Of a DNA stretch of 37,228 nucleotides, positions 19,116 through 27,423 are shown piece after piece. How positions within the stretch are numbered: the first letter of the stretch is position 1; every line of letters starts with the position of its first letter. The translations under genes were made by a program, and so were the position numbers. The stretch lies in the NCBI GenBank assembly GCA_947461105.1, contig CANHIG010000006.1, positions 1 to 37,228 on the forward strand, given 5' to 3'. The DNA comes from Bacteroidota bacterium. Lineage in GTDB: Bacteria; Bacteroidota; Bacteroidia; Chitinophagales; LD1. The notes under the pieces are model-generated. The model saw nothing but the letters and a program-made list of their open reading frames with translations, searched no databases and was not told the origin of the DNA.

Positions 19116-19181
19116 GATTTTTTAATTTTTAAGATGCACAAACCTAATTAAAATTTGTTTTAACACAAATGAACACTGAAA

Positions 19182-19307
19182 TTAATGCAGCCGTTTGCCA
19201 TTGAATTTAGGACAGTCGCACTTTTGAGCTGCGCAGGAAACCATTTGACTGACTGCTATAAAACTGATAACAATGAAAAGAATTTTCCTAATTCTGATTT
19301 TAAGCAT
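19182..19307 (-). CDS. Small 41-aa putative Cys-rich lipoprotein, not in supplied ORF track
   Basis: Minus-strand translation MLKIRIRKILFIVISFIAVSQMVSCAAQKCDCPKFNGKRLH*: basic N-terminus, hydrophobic core, MVSC lipobox-like site. Confidence 0.6.
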   Translation of the reverse strand: MLKIRIRKILFIVISFIAVSQMVSCAAQKCDCPKFNGKRLH

Positions 19308-19340
19308 AATATTTATCTCAATTTACCGCTAAAATAACTT

Positions 19341-20393
19341 TTGAAAGTTAATACAAAAATATTAGTTACTCCGCTTAATTGGGGACTTGGGCATGCTACA
19401 AGGTGCATCCCTTTAATTAATGAGCTAAGGAGGCAATCTTATGATGTTCATATAGCCTCGGATGGCGGATCACTTCAGCTTCTGAAAGAGGAGTTTCCTC
19501 AGCTACATTTTTTTGAATTACCTTCTTATAATATTTCTTACAACAGCCATTTTGTATGGAGCATGGCAAAAAAAATACCTGCTATCGTAAATGCTATTGA
19601 AGCTGAAAGAGAGGCGATTCAAAATATTGTAACTCAATGTGGAATTGACGTTGTTATTAGCGACAATCGTTATGGTTGCTATTCATCGAAAACAAAAAAT
19701 ATCTTTCTATGTCATCAGCAATATTTGTTGTTGCCTTGGTGGATGAAGCCTGTTAGTCCCTTCATTAATTTTTTACATAGGCGGTATCTAAATAAGTTTC
19801 ATGAGCAATGGATTCCTGATTTCAGCAATCATTACCTAAGTGGAATTTTGAGTGAAACTGCTCTGAGTAACGTAAGGTATATTGGCGCGCTTTCCCGTTT
19901 TAAGGCTAGCGATTCTGAGATGTATTATGATATTGCAGCTGTGATTTCAGGCCCTGAGCCACAGCGTACTTTCATTGAGCAAATCTTGTGGAGTCAACTT
20001 CAAAGCGCACCATATAAGTCTATATTGGTTTGTGGAAAAATTTCAGATGATAGAGTGGCGGTAAAATCACGGAATGCTGAGAAAGTAAATTTCCTCAATG
20101 CTCATGAATTGGAGCTTCTATTGAATAAAAGCGATGTTGTCATTTGTCGTTCTGGATACAGCTCTCTGATGGACATGATTTCTTTACGGAAGCGAGTGAT
20201 TTTTATTCCTACTCCCGGTCAAACAGAACAGGAATATATTGCTCAAAGATTTCAAGCAATGAAAATTGCACCTATGTTTACTCAAAATGATTTTAACATA
20301 GAATATGCAATTGATGTTTTGAAGGATTACAAGGGATTTAGCAAAACTCATGATTTTTCAACACTTTTGGCTGAAGCAGTAAAAAGTATATAA
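19341..20393 (+). CDS. MurG-like predicted glycosyltransferase
   Basis: ILVTPLNWGLGHATRCIPLINEL N-terminus; C-terminal VVICRSGYSSLMDMISLRKRVIFIPTPGQTEQEYIAQRF; TTG start. Confidence 0.82.
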   Translation: MKVNTKILVTPLNWGLGHATRCIPLINELRRQSYDVHIASDGGSLQLLKEEFPQLHFFELPSYNISYNSHFVWSMAKKIPAIVNAIEAEREAIQNIVTQCGIDVVISDNRYGCYSSKTKNIFLCHQQYLLLPWWMKPVSPFINFLHRRYLNKFHEQWIPDFSNHYLSGILSETALSNVRYIGALSRFKASDSEMYYDIAAVISGPEPQRTFIEQILWSQLQSAPYKSILVCGKISDDRVAVKSRNAEKVNFLNAHELELLLNKSDVVICRSGYSSLMDMISLRKRVIFIPTPGQTEQEYIAQRFQAMKIAPMFTQNDFNIEYAIDVLKDYKGFSKTHDFSTLLAEAVKSI

Positions 20394-20394
20394 A

Positions 20395-20760
20395 ATGGTT
20401 TTAAAATTTTTCAAAGGATTTTCATTTGCTTTTGCTGGTTTGATGGCGGCAGTACGTTCAGAAATCAATATGAAATTTCATCTTCTTGCTTCTGCTTTAG
20501 TAATATTTGCAGGATGCTTCTTTAAGATAAAAGCGCAGGAATGGATAGTCTTGATTTTTTGTATTTCTATGGTAATATCGATGGAACTGATAAATACATC
20601 AATCGAAAAGTTATGCGATTCTTTGCATCCGGAACAATCTCCCAAAATTAAGTATGTGAAAGATGTTGCTGCAGCCGCAGTTCTAATAGTTGCTTTGGGT
20701 GCAGCTATTATTGGTGCAATAGTCTTTATTCCTTATTGCGTATCGCTTTTTAATTCCTGA
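20395..20760 (+). CDS. dgkA: Diacylglycerol kinase (DgkA-like, integral membrane)
   Basis: GLMAAVRSEINMKFHLLASALV and ELINTSIEKLCDSLHPEQSPKIKYVKDVAAAAVL. Confidence 0.92.
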   Translation: MVLKFFKGFSFAFAGLMAAVRSEINMKFHLLASALVIFAGCFFKIKAQEWIVLIFCISMVISMELINTSIEKLCDSLHPEQSPKIKYVKDVAAAAVLIVALGAAIIGAIVFIPYCVSLFNS

Positions 20761-21395
20761 GGCTTTTCTGAAGCTGTTGCAATTATCTCATCTGTAGCAG
20801 GGAAAAATCTTTGCTGAAAAATAATGATGATGAAAACACTTACAGTAATTGCGGAATCAGCAATATTAAAGACTGGTCTGAAAAACTCAAAAGGTTCATT
20901 TGCCCAAAGCGGAAACCATAATGGGAAAGTGCCTCTGAGAATCGGAAACCAAAGCATGTCTACCACATAGCCCTCAAGGAATCCGGCATAACCCTTCTGC
21001 GGGAAAAGCTCAGCAATTCTGTAGTAGCTGTCAGTAAAAATCAATCCGTAGAATGCGCTGTCAATGAGATTCCCAAAAGCTCCTGCCAAAATTCCGGCAC
21101 CACAGTATATCAGTCCTTTTGGTTTGTCTTTTTTAATAAAATCAAGCAGTGTGTATACTAAAAAGCCTATTGCAAAAAGTCTGAAAACTGAAAGTAGGAT
21201 TTTCCCAAATTTCCCGGGTAGTTCTATGCTGAAAGCCATACCCGGATTTTCCACAAAATGGAGTTTTGCCCGGTCTCCAATCAGCTGTATTTCTTGTCCT
21301 TCTATCATGTGGGTCTTCACCCAAAGTTTCAAGCCCTGATCTATAAAAATTATTGTCAGAAAAATGATTACCGGAACGATTAATTTTTTTGCCAT
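20733..21395 (-). CDS. lspA: Lipoprotein signal peptidase (signal peptidase II)
   Basis: FIDQGLKLWVKTHM, FVENPGMAF, GGxxGNLIDSAFYG-like (GAFGNLIDSAFYG), VVDMLWFPI, FNIADSAIT. Confidence 0.93.
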   Translation of the reverse strand: MAKKLIVPVIIFLTIIFIDQGLKLWVKTHMIEGQEIQLIGDRAKLHFVENPGMAFSIELPGKFGKILLSVFRLFAIGFLVYTLLDFIKKDKPKGLIYCGAGILAGAFGNLIDSAFYGLIFTDSYYRIAELFPQKGYAGFLEGYVVDMLWFPILRGTFPLWFPLWANEPFEFFRPVFNIADSAITVSVFIIIIFQQRFFPATDEIIATASEKPQELKSDTQ

Positions 21396-21401
21396 TTTAA
21401 T

Positions 21402-24400
21402 TTAGTTGTTTGCGACTGCAATATGTGTTTTAAGAATAGTTCCGTTGATATCTATCTCGTCAAAATCGCTGAATGATGCTGTTTCTGAAATATCAATTGC
21501 CAAAATTTCATTAGCAATGAAACTTTTGAAATTAGTCAAAGCAGGACTGATATTTTCGTTTCTTTCCAACTCCACTTTGATTCTGTCGAGCACCTGAAAA
21601 CCTTTATCTTTCCTAAGATTTTGAACTTTATTTACAATCTCGCGGGCAATTCCTTCCTGATGCAATTCGTCTGTGATTGTGACATCAAGCGCTACTGTTA
21701 ATGAGCCTTCATTAGCTACTAACCAGCCTTCGATGTCCTCAGACGCTATATCCACTTCTTCAAGCAGCAGTTCAAATTTCTCGCCACTCAAATCAAGCTT
21801 ATACTTTTTATTCTTTTCAATCGCTAATATGTCTTTTTGAGTGAAGGTTGCTACTGCATCCTGAACGGCTTTGATTTTTGGTCCTGCACGCTTTCCGAGT
21901 ACTTTGAAGTTTGGTTTTATTTTTTTCTTTACCATATCCGAAGCATCGCTAACGTACTGTATTTCTTTTACGTTTAATTCACTCAGAATATAGCCTTCCA
22001 CTTTCTGAAGCTGCTCCTGCATGTGACTTCCTGAAACCGGAATCAGAATTTTTTGTAATGGCTGACGCACTTTTATCATCATTTTTTTGCGTAGCGAAAG
22101 TATCATAGATGAAACCTTCTGAGCCATCTCCATCCTTTCTTCAAGCAATGCATCAATCAGCTTGGTATTTGCCTCAGGCCAGTAGGTGAGATGAACAGAT
22201 TCACAGCTGTTTTGATTTACTTTGTTGATGTTTTTATATAACCAATCGCTAAAGAATGGAGAGATCGGAGACATAAGCTGTGCAACAGTTTCCAGACACT
22301 CAATCAAGGTTTCATAAGCTGCTTGTTTATCGCGGCTCATTTCGCCCTTCCAGAATCTTCTTCGGGAAAGTCTGATGTGCCAATTACTAAGATTTACATC
22401 CACAAATTCCTCAATTGCTCTTGCCGCTTTTGTTGGTTCATAGTCTTTATAGAAACCTGTAACATCAACAATGAGTGAGTGTAATTTTGATATAATCCAA
22501 CGATCAAGTTCCGTTCTTTCTTCTATTGAAGTCAGATTATCTTTGTCAATAATGAACTTGTCAATGTTAGCATAAAGCGCAAAGAAGGAGTAGGTGTTGT
22601 ATAAGGTTCCGAAATGTGCACGAGTAACATCCTGTATTCCTTCAATATCAAATTTCAAATTATCCCAAGGGTCGCTGTTACGAATCATATACCAGCGTGT
22701 AGCATCAGCAGAATACTTTTCTATAGCTTCAAAAGGCTCTACCACATTGCCGAGTCTCTTGCTCATTTTGTTGCCGTTTTTATCGAGTAGTAACCCATTT
22801 GAAACTACGTTTTTGTAGGCAACAGAATCGAATAATGCAACTGCCAAAACATGCAGCGTAAAGAACCAGCCACGCGTTTGGTCAACGCCTTCAGCGATAA
22901 AATCGGCAGGGAAATTGTTTTTAAATTTCTCGATGTTTTCAAAAGGATAATGCCACTGCGCATAAGGCATAGCACCGGAATCGAACCAAACGTCTATCAA
23001 GTCAGAAACTCTGTTCATTGGTTTTCCGGAATCAGAAACAAGCACTATTTCATCTACGACAGGTTTATGCAAGTCAGTTACTTCAACTGATAGCATTAGT
23101 CCCGCTTTTGCTGATTTTTCAATTTCTTTTTTTAGCTCTTCGATAGAACCAATACATTTTTCCTCCTTGCCATCTTCAGTTCTCCAAATGTTGAGCGGAG
23201 TTCCCCAATATCTGCTGCGCGATAAATTCCAGTCTACTAAGTTTTCTAGCCACTGCCCAAATCGCCCTTCGCCTGTGTTAGCAGGTTTCCAGTTAATGGT
23301 TTTATTGAGTTCAATCAGTCTGTCTTTTACAGCAGTAGTTTTTATAAACCACGAATCAAGCGGATAGTAAATAATCGGCTTATCAGTTCTCCAGCAGTGC
23401 GGATAGCTGTGATCGTATTTCTCAGTTTTGAAAAGTTTGTTTTCCAGTTTCAGTTTCAGCACAATCAAATCATCTGCACTCATATAGCTTTTCAAATCAG
23501 CTATGATGTTGTTCACACGCAAAATCTCTTTTTGCAGATGAAACTCTTTCTCTTTTTCTTCTTCGGTATAGTAGGCTTCTTTCACATAGCGACCATCTAG
23601 TGGAAAAATAGGGTCGTTTACTTCATCTACAAACTTCCCTTGTCTGTCTACCAATGTAAGTGAACCAATACCATTTTGCTTCGCTACTTTAAAGTCATCA
23701 GAACCAAATGATGGCGAAAGGTGCACGATTCCTGTTCCGTCTGTGGTAGTCACAAAATCTCCGATTAAAACTCTGAACGCATCGCCATCTTTTGGCTGAG
23801 CATAAGGCAATAATTGTTCGTAGCGGATTCCTTCGAGTTCTGAACCCTTTACTTCAAATTGAATTTTCCAACTATTTATTTTATCTGTTGTAGTAAGTTG
23901 TCCAACATTTTTTTGATCTATCGAGGTATTAATAAAGATAAATGGTTCCTCGGCACTATTAGCAATTTGAGATAATGGGAAAGTTTTTCCTTTAAAAAGT
24001 GAAGCTCTTTCATTTCCTGCAATCAAAAAATATTTTTCAAAGAGATCTGAGGCTATAACTATTGAAATAGGTAATCCAGTGTATCTGTTTAAAGTTTTTA
24101 CTTTTAGATATTCAATTTTTTCACCAACCGCCAAAGCTGTATTACTCGGTAAAGTCCAGGGAGTTGTCGTCCATGCTAAGAATCTTACATCCTCATTTTC
24201 GCTGTCAAAAAGAAAAGCAGATTTCTCATCTTTTATCACTTTGAACATCGCTATCGCACTCACATCCTTCACATTTCTGTAACAGCCCGGCTGATTCAGC
24301 TCGTGTGAGCTTAGTCCTGTTCCTGCTGCGGGAGAGTATGGCTGAATGGTGTAGCCTTCATAAAGCAATCCTTTATCATAAAGCATTTTGAGCAATGCCC

Positions 24401-24902
24401 AGAGCGTTTCTATGTAGTTGTTTTCATATGTAACATAAGGGCTTTCCATATCCACCCAATAGCCCATTTTGCGGGTAAGTTCGTTCCAGATATCAGTGAA
24501 ACGCATCACATCTTCGCGGCAGAGTTTGTTGTATTCCGCCACAGTGATTTTTGTTCCGATGTCAGCCTTAGTGATGCCGAGTTGTTTTTCCACGTTCAGC
24601 TCCACAGGAAGTCCGTGCGTGTCCCAACCAGCTTTTCGCTCTACTCTGTATCCTTGCAATGTTTTAAAACGGCAGAATAAATCCTTAATCGTGCGGCTCA
24701 TTACATGGTGAATGCCTGGTTTGCCGTTGGCGCTTGGAGGACCTTCAAAAAACACAAAAGGCTTATTTTCTGGGCGACTTTCCACACTTTTTTTGAAAAT
24801 ATCGTTTTGCTCCCAAAATTCAAGAATTGCCTTTTCTAAAGCCGGAATATCTAATCCACTATATTCAGGATAGGCATTTTGCAGTTCGTTCTTCGCTTTC
24901 AT
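21402..24902 (-). CDS. ileS: Isoleucyl-tRNA synthetase
   Basis: GPPSANGKPGIHHVMSRTIKD (HIGH region), KAGWDTHGLPVEL, GVDQTRGWFFTLHVLAVALFDS, GNKMSKRLGNVVEP (KMSKS). Confidence 0.97.
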   Translation of the reverse strand: MKAKNELQNAYPEYSGLDIPALEKAILEFWEQNDIFKKSVESRPENKPFVFFEGPPSANGKPGIHHVMSRTIKDLFCRFKTLQGYRVERKAGWDTHGLPVELNVEKQLGITKADIGTKITVAEYNKLCREDVMRFTDIWNELTRKMGYWVDMESPYVTYENNYIETLWALLKMLYDKGLLYEGYTIQPYSPAAGTGLSSHELNQPGCYRNVKDVSAIAMFKVIKDEKSAFLFDSENEDVRFLAWTTTPWTLPSNTALAVGEKIEYLKVKTLNRYTGLPISIVIASDLFEKYFLIAGNERASLFKGKTFPLSQIANSAEEPFIFINTSIDQKNVGQLTTTDKINSWKIQFEVKGSELEGIRYEQLLPYAQPKDGDAFRVLIGDFVTTTDGTGIVHLSPSFGSDDFKVAKQNGIGSLTLVDRQGKFVDEVNDPIFPLDGRYVKEAYYTEEEKEKEFHLQKEILRVNNIIADLKSYMSADDLIVLKLKLENKLFKTEKYDHSYPHCWRTDKPIIYYPLDSWFIKTTAVKDRLIELNKTINWKPANTGEGRFGQWLENLVDWNLSRSRYWGTPLNIWRTEDGKEEKCIGSIEELKKEIEKSAKAGLMLSVEVTDLHKPVVDEIVLVSDSGKPMNRVSDLIDVWFDSGAMPYAQWHYPFENIEKFKNNFPADFIAEGVDQTRGWFFTLHVLAVALFDSVAYKNVVSNGLLLDKNGNKMSKRLGNVVEPFEAIEKYSADATRWYMIRNSDPWDNLKFDIEGIQDVTRAHFGTLYNTYSFFALYANIDKFIIDKDNLTSIEERTELDRWIISKLHSLIVDVTGFYKDYEPTKAARAIEEFVDVNLSNWHIRLSRRRFWKGEMSRDKQAAYETLIECLETVAQLMSPISPFFSDWLYKNINKVNQNSCESVHLTYWPEANTKLIDALLEERMEMAQKVSSMILSLRKKMMIKVRQPLQKILIPVSGSHMQEQLQKVEGYILSELNVKEIQYVSDASDMVKKKIKPNFKVLGKRAGPKIKAVQDAVATFTQKDILAIEKNKKYKLDLSGEKFELLLEEVDIASEDIEGWLVANEGSLTVALDVTITDELHQEGIAREIVNKVQNLRKDKGFQVLDRIKVELERNENISPALTNFKSFIANEILAIDISETASFSDFDEIDINGTILKTHIAVANN

Positions 24903-25116
24903 CTACTTCGGGTTTGCAATCGTTTTTTCAAAAAATGAAGCGCCAAAATAATCGTTTTTGTCTACGAAACAGACTAAAATTAGTGCTTTAAAAATCTTTG
25001 TGATGAAATAATAATATTTAAAATGTTCCGTTTAATTGCGAAAAGTTATTTTAGACAAAATAAAACCGGGTTTAAACCAATAATATAGCGCTCAACCGAT
25101 TTAATCACAATTAGCC

Positions 25117-27423
25117 ATGCTTATCAGAAAAACGTTATTCACTTTCTCCATACTTTTTATTTCAATACATTCTTTCGCATCTTCACAAAGACCGATTGGA
25201 ACTTGGAAAGCTTTTTTCCCTTATGGTAGTGCTTTTCAGGTGGAGGAGAGCGAAGAGAGGGTATACTGCGCCTCTACATTGGGAATATTTTTTGTGGAGA
25301 AAGAAGACAATAGTTTGCATGCGCTGGATAAGGCATCCGGCCTCAGCGATGTCAGTATCAAAAGGATAAAATACAGCGATGCAGCAAAGTCATTGGTTAT
25401 TGTATACGAGAATAGCAATATAGATTTGCTGGTAGATGGGAATACCATTTTTAATATTCCGGAAATAAAAAACAAGGCAACCACAAGTTCTAAAAACATT
25501 AACAGTATTACCATTTCGGGCAAACTTGCATACCTATCTACCGATCTTGGAATAGCTGTTCTTGATCTTGAGAAAAGGGAGATTAAGAGTACTTATGTGA
25601 TTGGGAATACGGGCGGCAATGTTGTAGTGAATGATGTAGCAATAAATCAAGGCAAGATATATGCAGCGACCGATGAAGGCTTGAAAGTAGCTAATCTTAG
25701 TATTGGCAATCTTCAGGATTATAATAGCTGGACGCTTCAAAATAATGGAATGACAGCAGCTAAATCAAGTTTTGTGGCTGCCTACAACAGTAGTATTTTT
25801 ACTTCAATTCGTGATACTATTTATCGTTTTGATGGGAACTCATGGTCTGTGTTTTATCAGCAAAATAGCTGGAATGTGAAGCAGCTAAAAACCTCAGGAA
25901 ATAAGCTTTGGATTTCTCTTTGGCTGGACACGGCATCAGCAAATAACGGTAAGTGGGTCGCTGTAGATGCAACAAACTCAGCTGCAGAAGTTGTTTTTCA
26001 ATCGTCTATTCGTCCATTAGACATTTCTATTGATGGTAAATATTGGGTCGCTGATTTATGGTCAGGATTATTGCGATATGATGATATCAATGGTACAAAA
26101 ATCTCTTTCATTCCAAATGGCCCGGTTTCTAACGGGGTTTTTAATATGGCTATTCATGATGATGTTTTATATTTGGCAGCGGGTGGTACAGATGAAGCTT
26201 ATATTACCTCCAATAATAACAGAGACGGGCTGGTGATGCTCAAAGATGGGAACTGGCGCTACTACAATTACTTTACCGGATATGGCGGACTCTATAAAAT
26301 GGTAGATAACCTATCTGTTACAGTGAATAAAGAAGCCAATAAAATATACTGGGCATCTTATTCAGGCGGACTCACTGAGTTTAATGCATGGAATAACGAA
26401 ATCAAAATATACGATCAAACCAATAGTCCACTAGAGGTAGTTTTTGGAGACAGGGTAGCTGTTTCCGCACTCACAGTTGATGCAAAGGGAAATGTGTGGA
26501 TGATGAATACAGGAACCCCTAAGCAGCTAAAAGTATTGAAAACTGATGGAACCTGGTTGTCTTTTTCTCTGCCATACAATGTATTATCTACAAGGAAAAT
26601 GGTTTTCGACAGTTATGGTATATTATGGATGTGTCAAAGGGGAGGAGACATTATTCTATATGATCAAGGCGATGATATGGATAGTCCGAATGATGATAAT
26701 TTCAAGAAACTTGGCTTTGGAGTGGGTAATGGAAACCTTCCTAATAATGGAGTTTGGGCGATAGCAGAGGATAAACTTGGTGACATGTGGGTAGGAACAG
26801 AAGAAGGAATAGGTACTTACTATTGTGTTGGGTCTGTTTTTACAACAAGGGGATGTGATGCAGATAAAATTAAAGTAGAACGAGACGGATACATTGGATA
26901 TTTGTTTAGTACCGAAATTGTTCGCGCTATTGCTGTGGACGGAGGTAATAGAAAATGGGTAGGAACTACTAATGGCCTTTATCTGATTTCAGCCGATGGC
27001 AAAACTGAAATTCATCGTTTCACTAAGAATAATAGTCCACTTCCTGCAAACTACATTACTGATATCAAGATTAATCCGAGTAATGGCGAAGTTTTCATTG
27101 GTACAGAACTTGGGTTGGTGAGCTACCAGGGCGAGGCAACTGAAGGTGGTGAGAAAAAAGGCGAAGCATTGGTTTTTCCGAATCCTGTGCGACCTGATTA
27201 TGATGGTCCGATTGCTATAAAAGGATTGGTAGATGAGGCTAATGTAAAAATTACAGATGCTGCCGGAACACTTGTTTATCAAGGTAAAGCATACGGAGGG
27301 CAAATGATTTGGAATGGCAGAGGGTATAAAGGAGAGCGAGCTAAATCGGGTGTTTATATTGTTTATGCTGATACTGATTTAGGAAAAGAGAGGAGTGTGG
27401 CTAAAATCGTTTTATTGAACTAG
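25117..27423 (+). CDS. porZ: PorZ-like two-propeller T9SS protein
   Basis: Signal peptide, IGTWKAFFPYGSAFQVEESEERVYCASTLGIFFVEKEDNSLHALDKASGLSDVSI, two-component-regulator-propeller-like repeats, C-terminus FPNPVRPDYDGPIAIKGLVDEANVKITDAAGTLVYQGKAYGGQMIWNG. Confidence 0.8.
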   Translation: MLIRKTLFTFSILFISIHSFASSQRPIGTWKAFFPYGSAFQVEESEERVYCASTLGIFFVEKEDNSLHALDKASGLSDVSIKRIKYSDAAKSLVIVYENSNIDLLVDGNTIFNIPEIKNKATTSSKNINSITISGKLAYLSTDLGIAVLDLEKREIKSTYVIGNTGGNVVVNDVAINQGKIYAATDEGLKVANLSIGNLQDYNSWTLQNNGMTAAKSSFVAAYNSSIFTSIRDTIYRFDGNSWSVFYQQNSWNVKQLKTSGNKLWISLWLDTASANNGKWVAVDATNSAAEVVFQSSIRPLDISIDGKYWVADLWSGLLRYDDINGTKISFIPNGPVSNGVFNMAIHDDVLYLAAGGTDEAYITSNNNRDGLVMLKDGNWRYYNYFTGYGGLYKMVDNLSVTVNKEANKIYWASYSGGLTEFNAWNNEIKIYDQTNSPLEVVFGDRVAVSALTVDAKGNVWMMNTGTPKQLKVLKTDGTWLSFSLPYNVLSTRKMVFDSYGILWMCQRGGDIILYDQGDDMDSPNDDNFKKLGFGVGNGNLPNNGVWAIAEDKLGDMWVGTEEGIGTYYCVGSVFTTRGCDADKIKVERDGYIGYLFSTEIVRAIAVDGGNRKWVGTTNGLYLISADGKTEIHRFTKNNSPLPANYITDIKINPSNGEVFIGTELGLVSYQGEATEGGEKKGEALVFPNPVRPDYDGPIAIKGLVDEANVKITDAAGTLVYQGKAYGGQMIWNGRGYKGERAKSGVYIVYADTDLGKERSVAKIVLLN

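Noticed and set aside
18868-19125. Plus-strand 85-aa ORF (MKVVSYSSVFFAAFFAGAFLAAAFFG...) antisense to the THX-like gene
   Set aside because: Its Ala/Phe composition is simply the complement of the AAA/GCT-rich Lys/Ala tail; the minus-strand frame has a recognisable family N-terminus and a terminator.
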